Source: Rickettsiaceae bacterium
GTDB lineage: Bacteria > Pseudomonadota > Alphaproteobacteria > Rickettsiales > Rickettsiaceae
Direction of reading: 5' to 3'
Assembly: GCA_027485375.1 (NCBI GenBank)
Contig: JAIXRE010000117.1
Coordinates: 1 to 35,932 of the forward strand
DNA: 35,932 nucleotides
The position numbers and the translations under genes were made by a program. The notes beneath the pieces were generated by a model. It was given only the letters and a program-made list of their open reading frames with translations. It did no database searches and was not told the origin of the DNA. Positions 14,477 through 22,775 of the stretch are shown piece by piece (positions within the stretch are counted from its first letter, which is position 1; each line of letters opens with the position of its first letter).

Positions 14477-15976
14477 ATGGCAAACTCACAATCAAATCTA
14501 TTTACTAGCAAACTAAGAACAATTTTTTGGCCTATTCATGGCAACGAACTTATGAAGTTTGTGCCTATGTCATGCCTTATGTTCTGTACATTATTTAACC
14601 AAAATATTTTGCGTATCTTAAAGGATAGTATCCTTATTTCTGAGATTAGCGCTGAGGTAGCAAGTTTTGCTAAAGTTTATGCAGTTACCCCAGCTGCAGC
14701 TATATTTGTAATATCTTATGCTAAGATGGTTAATCACCTAAGCTTTGAACAAATATATAATTATCTAATTGGTTTTTTCTTAATCTTTTTCATTGCTTTT
14801 GCTTTCATCATTTATCCTAACGTGCATAATTTTCATTTTAGTTCTGATGCATTAGAGCAAATGATGATATCGCACCCACATTTAAAATGGTATATAGCCT
14901 TAATAGGTAATTGGAGCTATATAGTTTTTTATACTTTGGCGGAATTATGGCCTAATATTTTTTACGTGTTGTTATTTTGGCAATTTGCTAATGAGATGAC
15001 GACGACGCAGGAAGCTAAGAGGTTTTACACTTTATTCTCGTTATTTGGCAACTCGTCGCTAATATTTGTTGGCTTCTTAATGATGAATTTATCATCAGAA
15101 AGGACGATAATTGGACGTTTCTTTGAAATTACTGACAATAAAATGGTGCTTGTGCAGGTCTCTACTGCCTTAGTGGTGGTGTCTGGTATCGCGTCATGTT
15201 TCTTGGTGCGTTTTATGGCAAAACGTGTGCTTACAGACCCAAGATTCTATAAGAAAGCTAAGAAAGAAAGAAGCGGCAAAGAAAAACTAAGTATTTTAGA
15301 AAGCTTTAAATATATAGCAAGATCCAAGTATTTATGGTTGATGCTGATTTGTTCTGCGTCTTTTGGCTTATCGATGAATTTGGTAGAAGCGGTGTGGAAA
15401 TCCAAAATCAAGGAACTATACCCCACAGTCAACACTTATGCTGAATTTAACAGCCTATACATATTGTGGACGGGCGTTGCTATTATGGTCATGACTATCA
15501 TTGGAAATAATATTATGCGGAGCCATAGCTGGTTCGTTGCTGCTGTTATTTCTCCTATAATAATTATGGTTACTGGTATAGCATTTTTTGTTTTGGTAGT
15601 TTTTGATCATCAGGTTTTATCGTTATTTGAGGGTGCGATTTTAATGACACCACTTGCTCTTGCTGTCTCGATTGGTGCTATACAAAATATTCTCGCTAAA
15701 GGGACTAAGTACTCTGTGTGGGATACTTCTAGAGAAATGTTGTACATACCTTTAGATGATGAGTTAAAAACGAAAGGCAAGGCTGCGGTTGATGTTATTA
15801 GTTCCAAGGTAGGTAAATCCTCTAGCGGGCTAGTGCAGTCAATTATCTTTACGCTAATTCCAACGGCTACTTTTACCTCAATATCGCCTATTTTGATGGT
15901 TATCTTCACAGTAGTTTGCTTACTATGGATTTATGCAGTAAGGAAAATATACTTCGAATATCAAAAAATCGTTTAA
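14477..15976 (+). CDS. tlc: ATP/ADP translocase (Tlc nucleotide transporter)
   Basis: A 499-residue polytopic inner-membrane protein of the NTT/Tlc family used by Rickettsiales, Chlamydiae and plastids to exchange host nucleotides. Family segments are clear: FWPIHGNELMKFVPM at the start, LRILKDSILI, FYTLAELWPNIFYVLLFWQFAN, EAKRFYTLFSLFGN, LVEAVWKSKIKELYP, YIPLDDELKTKGKAAVDVI and SKVGKSSSGLVQS. About twelve membrane helices are expected and the length equals that of Rickettsia Tlc1-5. Sequence alone does not tell whether it exchanges ATP for ADP or carries other nucleotides, as some Tlc paralogues do. The ATG has CAGGAA at good spacing. It is a single-gene unit with a predicted promoter at 14281 and a possible attenuator in the leader. 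Confidence 0.95.
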   Translation: MANSQSNLFTSKLRTIFWPIHGNELMKFVPMSCLMFCTLFNQNILRILKDSILISEISAEVASFAKVYAVTPAAAIFVISYAKMVNHLSFEQIYNYLIGFFLIFFIAFAFIIYPNVHNFHFSSDALEQMMISHPHLKWYIALIGNWSYIVFYTLAELWPNIFYVLLFWQFANEMTTTQEAKRFYTLFSLFGNSSLIFVGFLMMNLSSERTIIGRFFEITDNKMVLVQVSTALVVVSGIASCFLVRFMAKRVLTDPRFYKKAKKERSGKEKLSILESFKYIARSKYLWLMLICSASFGLSMNLVEAVWKSKIKELYPTVNTYAEFNSLYILWTGVAIMVMTIIGNNIMRSHSWFVAAVISPIIIMVTGIAFFVLVVFDHQVLSLFEGAILMTPLALAVSIGAIQNILAKGTKYSVWDTSREMLYIPLDDELKTKGKAAVDVISSKVGKSSSGLVQSIIFTLIPTATFTSISPILMVIFTVVCLLWIYAVRKIYFEYQKIV

Positions 15977-15992
15977 TACTAGTTTTTATTAC

Positions 15993-16021
15993 TTGATAAT
16001 AGTTTAAAACTTTGCTATTCT
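15993..16021 (+). promoter_or_regulatory. Predicted promoter of the rimP-nusA-infB operon
   Basis: TTGATA at 15993-15998, a 17-base spacer and TATTCT at 16016-16021, shortly after the tlc stop. Transcription would start near 16028, ahead of the leader terminator hairpin. Confidence 0.5.
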
Positions 16022-16046
16022 ATAGGTAATGATATCTGAGTGTTGG

Positions 16047-16071
16047 AAGGTGGGCTTGACCCGCCTTTTTT
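16047..16071 (+). terminator. Terminator/attenuator in the rimP leader
   Basis: AAGGTGGG (16047-16054) pairs with CCCGCCTT (16060-16067) around CTTGA, with one wobble, and a T6 run follows. It lies downstream of the predicted rimP promoter and upstream of rimP, so it would act as an attenuator there. It may also end tlc transcription. A second small dyad, GCACAA-AGC-TTGTGC at 16082-16096, follows. Leader terminators before rimP are known in other proteobacteria; homology here is not shown. Confidence 0.65.
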
Positions 16072-16121
16072 ATTAGCCATTGCACAAAGCTTGTGCTATT
16101 AACAATATTAGTTAGGTTGTA

Positions 16122-16622
16122 GTGAGTCAATTCATTGAACAAAAAGTTGCCGCCATCATTGAGTCCACGCTAAACACGCTAGGGTTTGACCTAGTTAGGG
16201 TACGTATGTCTGGCGCAACTTTTAAGGTGCTGGAAGTACTTGTAGATCGTCTTGATGGACAAAAAATTAGCGTTGCTGATTGCAGAAGTGCTAGCCGTAA
16301 TATTTCGGCATTGCTTGATGTAGAAGATGTAATAAAAGATAAGTATTATCTTGAGGTTGCCTCGCCAGGAGTAGAACGCCCTTTAATGAAGGTTAGCGAC
16401 TACACAAAATTTTTAGGGTACGTTATTAAGGTAAGGCTAAAAGAGAAGATACATGGCGCAGGGCATTATCAAGGCAAAATTGAAAAGGTTGATGGACAGC
16501 AAATCTACCTGCATGTTGCGGGTAATGAAATAATAATTGATTTTGACCTAATAAAAAGTGCTAACTTGGTATTAACAGACGAAATATTTAAACAATTATT
16601 GAACAAAGAAACTAACAAATAA
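16122..16622 (+). CDS. rimP: Ribosome maturation factor RimP
   Basis: A 166-residue protein that helps mature the 30S subunit. It shows the RimP pattern: FIEQKVAAIIESTLNTLGFDLVRV at the start, VLVDRLDGQKISVADCRSASRNIS, and YYLEVASPGVERPLMKVSDYTKFLG, followed by the small SH3-like C-terminal domain. The start is GTG at 16122, with TTAGG about five bases upstream; no ATG is suitably placed. It heads the conserved rimP-nusA-infB order, with nusA 14 bases downstream. Confidence 0.93.
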   Translation: MSQFIEQKVAAIIESTLNTLGFDLVRVRMSGATFKVLEVLVDRLDGQKISVADCRSASRNISALLDVEDVIKDKYYLEVASPGVERPLMKVSDYTKFLGYVIKVRLKEKIHGAGHYQGKIEKVDGQQIYLHVAGNEIIIDFDLIKSANLVLTDEIFKQLLNKETNK

Positions 16623-16636
16623 TATTTAAGGATTAT

Positions 16637-18130
16637 ATGATTAACGTCGGTAACTCGGAAATTTTACAAATTATTGAAGCGGTCTCTAGAGAAAAAGGGA
16701 TACCAAAGGAGCATTTAATTGCTACTATGGAGCAAGCTGTACAAGTTGCAGGACGCCGTAAATATGGTCATGAGCATAATATTAAAGCCGAAATTAGCAG
16801 AAAAAGCGGTGATATTAAGTTATACCGGGTGTTAAAAGTTGCAGAAAATCCTGAGGATTACTTTACTGAAATTTCGTTAGAAGACGCCAAAGAGAAAAAA
16901 GTAGATGCTGTAATAGGTGATGAGATTTATGAATTACTGCCGCCAATTGACTTAGGTAGAGTAGCTGCGCAAAGTGCTAAGCAAGTTATTGTCCAGCGCG
17001 TGAGTGAAGCAGAAAGAGAAAAACAATATCAGGATTTCAAGGATCGTATAGGTGAGATCTTAAACGGCGTAGTGAAAAGAGTAGAATTTGGTAATGTAGT
17101 AGTCGATCTTGGTCGCGCTGAAGCTATAATAAAGAAGGATCAGTTAATTAAAGGAGAAAACTTTAAGATAAATGATAGGGTTAAAGCTTATGTACAAGAT
17201 GTAAGACTTGAATCCAAAGGACCTCAGATTTTCCTATCTAGAACTGATGATAATATGCTAGCTAAATTATTTGAGCTAGAAGTGCCAGAAATTTATGACA
17301 ATGTCATTGAAATAAAGGGTATAGTACGTGACCCTGGTTCAAAAGCAAAAATAGCAGTTTATGCTACAGATTCTAGTGTTGATCCTGTAGGTTCATGCGT
17401 TGGTATAAGGGGAAATAGAGTAAAAGCCATTACTAACGAATTAGCTGGCGAGAAAGTAGATATTATTTTATGGACTAATAACGTAGCGCAATTTGTTATC
17501 AATGCTATGGCTCCAGCTGAGATTGCTAAAATAGTAATTGACGAAGATAAAAATAGAGTTGAAGTTGTTGTGCCTAACGAGCAACTAAGTATTGCAATAG
17601 GTCGTCGTGGTCAAAATGTTCGCTTAGCCTCAAGATTGACTGGCTGGAGTATTGATGTAATGACTGAAGAGCAAGAATCCAAACGTCGTACTGATGAATT
17701 TAATTTCACTACAGATTTATTCGTCAAAGCTTTGGATGTAGAGGAAGTGATAGCCCAGCTTCTATCAGTAGAAGGATTCTCAACAATGGAGCAAATAGCG
17801 ACGGCAGATATAGACACGCTCAGTTCAATAGAAGGGTTTGATGAAGCGCTAGCAACAGAATTACAAAGCCGTGCAATCAACTACGTCAATGCTAAAAACG
17901 AAGAAATAGTTGTGAAATTAGAACAACTTGGTGTAGAACAAGAGCTAATAGATGTTTTAGATCTGCAGCCAGATAATATATTGAAGCTTGCTGAATATGG
18001 TATAAAAACTATAGAAGATTTAGGTGAAATGACAGTTGTTGAATTTAAAGCATTAGTGCCAAATTCAAATTTATCTGATCAAGATATAGAGCTCTTAATT
18101 CAAACAGCTCGTGGACAAGATCAGGAATAA
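16637..18130 (+). CDS. nusA: Transcription termination/antitermination factor NusA
   Basis: A 497-residue RNA polymerase-binding factor that modulates pausing, termination and antitermination. The N-terminal polymerase-binding domain covers about residues 1-125. An S1 domain starts near residue 133 (GEILNGVVKRVEFGNVVVDL), two KH domains lie at about 200-345 (GIRGNRVKAITNELAGEKVDI; QLSIAIGRRGQNVRLASRL), and two C-terminal helix-hairpin-helix repeats lie at about 360-497. Those acidic repeats are the form seen in Gram-negative NusA. AAGGA at 16628 serves the ATG. The ylxR gene often found between nusA and infB in other bacteria is absent; the gap is 33 bases. Confidence 0.96.
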   Translation: MINVGNSEILQIIEAVSREKGIPKEHLIATMEQAVQVAGRRKYGHEHNIKAEISRKSGDIKLYRVLKVAENPEDYFTEISLEDAKEKKVDAVIGDEIYELLPPIDLGRVAAQSAKQVIVQRVSEAEREKQYQDFKDRIGEILNGVVKRVEFGNVVVDLGRAEAIIKKDQLIKGENFKINDRVKAYVQDVRLESKGPQIFLSRTDDNMLAKLFELEVPEIYDNVIEIKGIVRDPGSKAKIAVYATDSSVDPVGSCVGIRGNRVKAITNELAGEKVDIILWTNNVAQFVINAMAPAEIAKIVIDEDKNRVEVVVPNEQLSIAIGRRGQNVRLASRLTGWSIDVMTEEQESKRRTDEFNFTTDLFVKALDVEEVIAQLLSVEGFSTMEQIATADIDTLSSIEGFDEALATELQSRAINYVNAKNEEIVVKLEQLGVEQELIDVLDLQPDNILKLAEYGIKTIEDLGEMTVVEFKALVPNSNLSDQDIELLIQTARGQDQE

Positions 18131-18163
18131 TCAAAGTTTTGAAAAAAGATAAATAATTTATAT

Positions 18164-20662
18164 ATGACAGATATTAAAGACGACAAACCAAAGCTTACAG
18201 CTCCAAAGTTAACTTTGGGGGGTGGGAAGCTATCGCTTAATAGACCGCTTGACAAAGCTAACGTTACAAAAACTTTTGTTAGCTCTAAGTCTAACACTGT
18301 GGTGGAAGTTAGAAAAAGCAAATTATTAGGTGGTGGATTGTCGTTAAACAACGTTACTAAAGCTGCTGAAGAGAATAAAAATTTGCAGCAAGGGAGTGAC
18401 GATTTTAACAAGCGCTTAAATCTCTTAAAAAGAGCAGCAGAAGATGCTAAGTCTAGAGAAGATGAAGTTAGTAAGATCAGTACGCTTAGCAAATTAGTGG
18501 CTATTAATCAAGCTAAGTTGCCAGAGCCAGAGATCCAAGGAAGTGCTGAAGAGCAAATTCAAGATAAGGGAACGGAAGACGTAAAAACGACAGAGTTAGG
18601 CGTTGAAGTTACTCAAAATGATGACCATAAAGCAGAGCCTCGTAAACCTAATCAGTCTCAGACTCCAGTAAGCTTTGAAGATGAGGAAGAGTTACTCGCT
18701 AAGAAAAAACTAGCTGATAGTAAAGCATTACCACAAAAGCCTAAAGTTGAAGAGCCAAAAAAACTTAAGAAAACTGATATCTTAGGCATGCTTGAAGCTG
18801 ATGAGACTGGCAGTGGCGGTAAGACTAGAAGTTTTGCCTCTATTAAAAGAGCTAGAGAAAAAGAAAAGCGTAAATTAGAGCAGCAAAAACAGGAAAAAGT
18901 TTACCGTGAAGTTGTTATTCCTGAGGTTATCACAGTTGGTGAACTTGCTAACCGTATGACTGAAAGAGCTGCAGACGTGATTAGAGAGTTGATGCGTCTT
19001 GGAATTATTGCAAGTGCTAGCCAAACCATTGATGCTGATACAGCAGAAATTATAGTAACAACATTTGGTCACACAGCTAAAAGAGTTCAAGAATCAGACA
19101 TTGAAAATATCCTGATTGCAGAAGAGGATACTCCAGAAAGCCTAAAACCTAGAGCGCCTATAGTCACAGTAATGGGGCACGTGGATCACGGTAAAACATC
19201 CTTGCTTGATGCGCTTAAGTCAACTGATATTGTAAGCGGAGAAGCGGGTGGGATCACTCAACATATAGGAGCTTACAGGATAACGTTAAAAGATGATAGG
19301 TCCATAACCTTTATAGATACCCCAGGTCATGAGGCTTTTACTGAAATGAGAACTCGTGGCGCGCAAGTAACGGACATAGTGGTATTAGTGGTAGCTGCAG
19401 ATGATGGTATAAAAGCACAAACCATAGAGGCTATTAATCACGCTAAGGCTGCTGGTGTTCCTATAATTGTCGCTATCAATAAAATAGATAAATCTTACGT
19501 AAATATTGATCAGGTTAAACATGAATTACTAAATCATGGCTTAGTGTCAGAAGAATTTGGCGGTGATGTCATGATGATTCCTGTATCGGCTTTGAAGAAA
19601 ACTAATTTAGATAAATTAGAGGAGTCGATATTGCTACTTGCTGAAATGCAAGACTTGAAAGCGAACCCAAATAGTGCCCCTTCTGGCGTTGTTGTTGAAG
19701 CAAGAGTGGATAAGGCTAAGGGGATAGTGGCTACTATTTTAGTAAGACGCGGGACTTTAAGAGTTGGCGACTTGGTAGTGGCTGGCGGTGCTTACGGTAA
19801 GATTAAATGGATGAACAATGACAAAGGCGTTGAAGTAAAAAGCGCTATGCCAAGTGAACCTGTAGAAATATATGGTCTAAATATCGCTCCTCATGCTGGC
19901 GATAAGTTTGATATTGTACAGACTGAGAAACAAGCTAGAGATATAACTGAGTATCGTACTAGAACAGCGAAAGAGAAAAAAGTTTCTATTACCCAGCGTG
20001 CAAGTTTAGAAGATTTGTTCTTAAAAGCCTCTGGCGGTGGTATTACCAAAGAATTGCCGTTAATTCTTAAAGGTGATGTGCAAGGTTCAGTGGAAGCAAT
20101 TATTAGTAGCTTAATGAAATTGCCAAGTGATGAGATTAAACTTAAAATTTTACATAGCGGAGTAGGCGGTATTACAGAATCTGATGTTGCACTAGCGGCA
20201 GCCTCTGGTGCAATAATTTTAGGATTTAACGTAAGATCTGGCGCTCCAGCAGCGGTTCTGGCTGAAAAAGAGAAGGTAGACTTGCGCTACTATTCTATAA
20301 TTTATAATTTACTAGACGATATTAAAGCTGTAATGAGTGGTATGTTATCACCAATAATTCGTGAACAATATATAGGGTCAGTAGAGATTAGGCAGGTCTT
20401 TAATATCACGAAAATTGGTAAGATTGCAGGTAGCTATGTTACAAAAGGAGTTATTAAACGTGGCGCGGGTGTTAGGTTGCTGCGTGATAATGTAGTGATA
20501 CATGAAGGCAAGCTCAAAACCCTAAAACGCTTTAAGGATGACGTCAAGGAAGTTAGAGAGAACTATGAGTGCGGTATCGCCTTTGAACATTATGAAGACA
20601 TTAAGGTTGGCGATACTGTGGAAGTGTTCGAAATCATCGAAGAGAAAAAGCAATTAATGTAG
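18164..20662 (+). CDS. infB: Translation initiation factor IF-2
   Basis: An 832-residue GTPase that places initiator tRNA on the 30S subunit. The first 240 residues are charged and low in complexity. An IF2_N domain follows ([23 protein letters not shown]). The G domain begins near residue 332 with [14 protein letters not shown] (G1), GGITQHIG (G2), DTPGHEAF (G3) and NKIDK (G4). Domains II-IV then end in [11 protein letters not shown]. The length is close to that of Rickettsia IF-2. It closes the rimP-nusA-infB group; rbfA, commonly next, is not here, and truB-rpsO-pnp lie about 7.6 kb away. Confidence 0.97.
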   Translation: MTDIKDDKPKLTAPKLTLGGGKLSLNRPLDKANVTKTFVSSKSNTVVEVRKSKLLGGGLSLNNVTKAAEENKNLQQGSDDFNKRLNLLKRAAEDAKSREDEVSKISTLSKLVAINQAKLPEPEIQGSAEEQIQDKGTEDVKTTELGVEVTQNDDHKAEPRKPNQSQTPVSFEDEEELLAKKKLADSKALPQKPKVEEPKKLKKTDILGMLEADETGSGGKTRSFASIKRAREKEKRKLEQQKQEKVYREVVIPEVITVGELANRMTERAADVIRELMRLGIIASASQTIDADTAEIIVTTFGHTAKRVQESDIENILIAEEDTPESLKPRAPIVTVMGHVDHGKTSLLDALKSTDIVSGEAGGITQHIGAYRITLKDDRSITFIDTPGHEAFTEMRTRGAQVTDIVVLVVAADDGIKAQTIEAINHAKAAGVPIIVAINKIDKSYVNIDQVKHELLNHGLVSEEFGGDVMMIPVSALKKTNLDKLEESILLLAEMQDLKANPNSAPSGVVVEARVDKAKGIVATILVRRGTLRVGDLVVAGGAYGKIKWMNNDKGVEVKSAMPSEPVEIYGLNIAPHAGDKFDIVQTEKQARDITEYRTRTAKEKKVSITQRASLEDLFLKASGGGITKELPLILKGDVQGSVEAIISSLMKLPSDEIKLKILHSGVGGITESDVALAAASGAIILGFNVRSGAPAAVLAEKEKVDLRYYSIIYNLLDDIKAVMSGMLSPIIREQYIGSVEIRQVFNITKIGKIAGSYVTKGVIKRGAGVRLLRDNVVIHEGKLKTLKRFKDDVKEVRENYECGIAFEHYEDIKVGDTVEVFEIIEEKKQLM

Positions 20663-20669
20663 TTATATC

Positions 20670-20775
20670 AAAACTAGAACAACTAGAGGCGCGCAGCCCC
20701 GCAGCGGACTTAAATAGTACGTGAGGATTCAGGGCACCGGTAGAGCGCACAAATTACTCGTCTAGTAGTAGTTTT
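20670..20775 (+). repeat. Palindromic element downstream of infB
   Basis: A degraded relative of the element in addB and of that at 27308-27412. The centre has GCAGCGGACT-TAAAT-AGTACGTGAGG, where one mismatch breaks the CGTACT/AGTACG hairpin seen at 27350. Imperfect outer arms are AAACTA..CTAGA near 20671 and TCTAG..TAGTTTT near 20761. Total size, about 105 bp, equals that of the 27308 copy. Confidence 0.55.
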
Positions 20776-20787
20776 GCAGAAGGTATA

Positions 20788-20833
20788 TTTTGAAATCAAG
20801 GCTTCTAGTGCGCTTCAAGCCTTGATTCTAAAA
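20788..20833. repeat. Long hairpin between convergent infB and TraX genes
   Basis: AATCAAGGCTT (20794-20804) pairs perfectly with AAGCCTTGATT (20817-20827) around a 12-base loop. The stem can extend through a two-base imperfection to TTTT/AAAA. No T-run follows on either strand beyond these four bases, so it is only a possible bidirectional terminator. Bases 20834-20969 hold nothing else recognisable. Confidence 0.6.
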
Positions 20834-20969
20834 GCTGCTATTTGCTAATAAATATAGGCAGGGTAAGTTATAACACTCTCATGCGCCCCTCCTTACTACA
20901 AATATTACCCATTGCTTAGCACGCAAAAAGTATTATTTACTGCGCAAATAAACTTTTGGCGGACAGACT

Positions 20970-21698
20970 TCAAATTGAGTTAATATATATAAATATGCTT
21001 TCCAGCAGTAAGTAATGGGCAAAATAAATGAACAGTATGTTGCGGCTAAGGAAGCTTATATTGAAGGCTATTCGTTCGCTAAAATCTTTCGCAACCATCA
21101 AAAAATATTCTAGTCCTGCTATAATGCAAATAGCTAACACTTCTAAGTAAGTAAAATTATATGCAGGCATAAAGATATCAAGAGTATGATATACAGACAA
21201 TACCATAGCAGCAAAAACTAGTAATTTTAAATCTAGCGGATCTTGCTGCACTCTATAACCAAGAATCATAATAGCTATAGATATAGTGCCATAGTCAATC
21301 AAGTTTTTGGTAACTGGAAACAATAAAGCTAGAAAGATAACATGGACAAATGAATAATAGAAATTCTTTACCGTATTTTGTGTCAAAAATAGATATACTT
21401 GCCCTAGAAAAATAGAAATAAGTATATTAGCTGAGATATGGAGGTTGTGTACCAGCAAAGTGTCTACATATAGCAGCAAACCATATAGTAAGATAATAGG
21501 GTTAACTTTGCCCTTAAAATTATATCCAGCAAAAAAACAAAACATAGGCATCGCCGTGCGACCTATCATTCGCAATGATACATGTTCAGGAAAGAAATAG
21601 AAGCCTACATGGTCAATGACCATAGCAATAATAGCGAGTACCTTTAGTAAGTCCTGATAATTTGCATAAGCAGCGGTTTTATACTTGGTATATATCAT
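20970..21698 (-). CDS. TraX-family membrane protein
   Basis: A 242-residue polytopic membrane protein with about seven to eight hydrophobic helices. The N-terminal pattern LLKVLAIIAMVIDHVGFYFFP and LRMIGRTAMPMFCFFAGYNF is that of TraX, best known for acetylating F-pilin during conjugation and distantly like membrane acyltransferases. Stand-alone TraX homologues occur in Rickettsiales without a full transfer system, and no other conjugation gene is in this window, so the substrate is unknown. It starts 11 bases after the second UmuD-like gene on the minus strand, as the last gene of a likely three-gene operon. Confidence 0.85.
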   Translation of the reverse strand: MIYTKYKTAAYANYQDLLKVLAIIAMVIDHVGFYFFPEHVSLRMIGRTAMPMFCFFAGYNFKGKVNPIILLYGLLLYVDTLLVHNLHISANILISIFLGQVYLFLTQNTVKNFYYSFVHVIFLALLFPVTKNLIDYGTISIAIMILGYRVQQDPLDLKLLVFAAMVLSVYHTLDIFMPAYNFTYLEVLAICIIAGLEYFLMVAKDFSERIAFNISFLSRNILFIYFAHYLLLESIFIYINSI

Positions 21699-21709
21699 TA
21701 CTCTTACTC

Positions 21710-22129
21710 CTAGAATTGATGTATAACGCTAGTAACAACTCCGCAAATATAGCAAGTGTCATCTAACGTAGTTATAGATGGAGCGCTATTTTCAGTCACT
21801 AAAAAGCTTTCACCATTTTCTATCTTCAAGCGACGCAAGGCAAAATTGCCATTAATAACAGCGACTACTATATCAGTATGTTTTGGAGTTATGAACTTAT
21901 CAACTACCAGCCAATCTTCCTCGCCAATACCAGCGTTTACCATAGCATCGCCGATGACCTGCACGAAGAAAGCGGTCTCTGGATTTTTAATTAAATGTTT
22001 ATTTAAGTCGACTTTGATAAAGCTTGTATTATCGATTAAGCTAGGCAAGCCAGCCTGAATTTTCATGTGAAAAAATGGAATAAAACAACTACTATCAGTA
22101 GAAACTTGTAAAAAATTAACGACGTCCAT
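21710..22129 (-). CDS. UmuD-like S24 protein lacking catalytic residues
   Basis: A 139-residue protein aligning over its whole length with UmuD and with its neighbour at 22174. The Ala26-Gly27 cleavage-site position is kept (QAGLPSL), as are the DLNKHLIKNP segment and the C-terminal VVTSVIHQF. The catalytic serine of the GDSM-type motif is replaced by alanine (GDAM, Ala62, codon GCT), and the catalytic lysine of FTVK is replaced by arginine (FALR, Arg99, codon CGT). Both changes were read directly from the DNA. The frame is otherwise intact, so it is more likely a maintained non-cleaving paralogue than a dead gene. Like UmuD it has no DNA-binding domain. A heterodimer with the neighbour is speculation. 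Confidence 0.82.
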   Translation of the reverse strand: MDVVNFLQVSTDSSCFIPFFHMKIQAGLPSLIDNTSFIKVDLNKHLIKNPETAFFVQVIGDAMVNAGIGEEDWLVVDKFITPKHTDIVVAVINGNFALRRLKIENGESFLVTENSAPSITTLDDTCYICGVVTSVIHQF

Positions 22130-22173
22130 AAAAAAGTATATTTTGTTACGAAAATAGCATCAGTATGAAATAG

Positions 22174-22596
22174 CTAGAATTTTTGGATTACGCTTGTTAC
22201 CACGCCCCATATATATGAATCCTTATCCATTTTAATAGGGGCAAAATCCTTATTTTCTGGCATAAGGTAACCTTCGCCATTGATAATTTTCAATCGTTTT
22301 ACAGTAAACTCATTATTTACCACCGCTATAACAATTTTATTGTTAGTCGCCACAATTGACTTATCTACAACGAGCAAATCATTTTCTTTAATTCCTGCAT
22401 CAATCATGGACTCACCAGTAACTTGGACAAAGAACGTAGAGTTAGGATTCTTAATCAAATGCCTATTTAGATCCATCCTATTACACATATATCCATCAGC
22501 AGGAGAAGGCGTACCAGCCTGCACTTTCATATCAAAAAAGGGTATTTCGCACATTTCTTCTGAAACAGCGCACTGTAAAATATTTGCAACTTGCAT
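22174..22596 (-). CDS. umuD: UmuD-like S24 peptidase with intact catalytic dyad
   Basis: A 140-residue protein similar to UmuD, the subunit that after RecA-stimulated self-cleavage forms polymerase V with UmuC. The expected Ser-Lys dyad is present: Ser63 in GESMIDAGI and Lys100 in EFTVKRL. The scissile bond would be Ala27-Gly28 in QAGTPSP (Cys-Gly in E. coli). The N-terminus is too short for a helix-turn-helix, which excludes LexA or a phage repressor. No umuC is in the window. It heads a minus-strand operon with a catalytically altered paralogue and TraX, behind a good promoter match at 22640-22668. Confidence 0.85.
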   Translation of the reverse strand: MQVANILQCAVSEEMCEIPFFDMKVQAGTPSPADGYMCNRMDLNRHLIKNPNSTFFVQVTGESMIDAGIKENDLLVVDKSIVATNNKIVIAVVNNEFTVKRLKIINGEGYLMPENKDFAPIKMDKDSYIWGVVTSVIQKF

Positions 22597-22639
22597 ATTT
22601 AATAAACTAGCATATTAAAAATTTATTACCTAAATTGTT

Positions 22640-22668
22640 ATTATAATGACAATATATTGATTTAGCAA
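22640..22668 (-). promoter_or_regulatory. Predicted sigma-70 promoter of the UmuD-TraX operon
   Basis: On the minus strand TTGCTA (22668-22663), a 17-base spacer and a perfect TATAAT (22645-22640) stand about 44 bases before the first ATG. No LexA-type operator was recognised. Confidence 0.5.
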
Positions 22669-22715
22669 AAGAAAATAAGATCTTAATAAAATATGGTTAC
22701 AAAAATCTATTCATA

Positions 22716-22744
22716 TTGCCTTACTCGTTAATATAATATAATAT
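22716..22744 (+). promoter_or_regulatory. Weak promoter candidate for glutamate dehydrogenase
   Basis: TTGCCT at 22716-22721, 17 bases, TAATAT at 22739-22744, in a very AT-rich stretch with several overlapping TATAAT-like hexamers. Chance matches are likely here. Confidence 0.3.
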
Positions 22745-22775
22745 ATCTATTCTTAACGTAGCTGGTAAAATATTA

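Noticed and set aside
21710-22596. Reading the UmuD-like pair as LexA or prophage repressors
   Set aside because: Neither protein has room for an N-terminal DNA-binding domain, and no phage genes are nearby.
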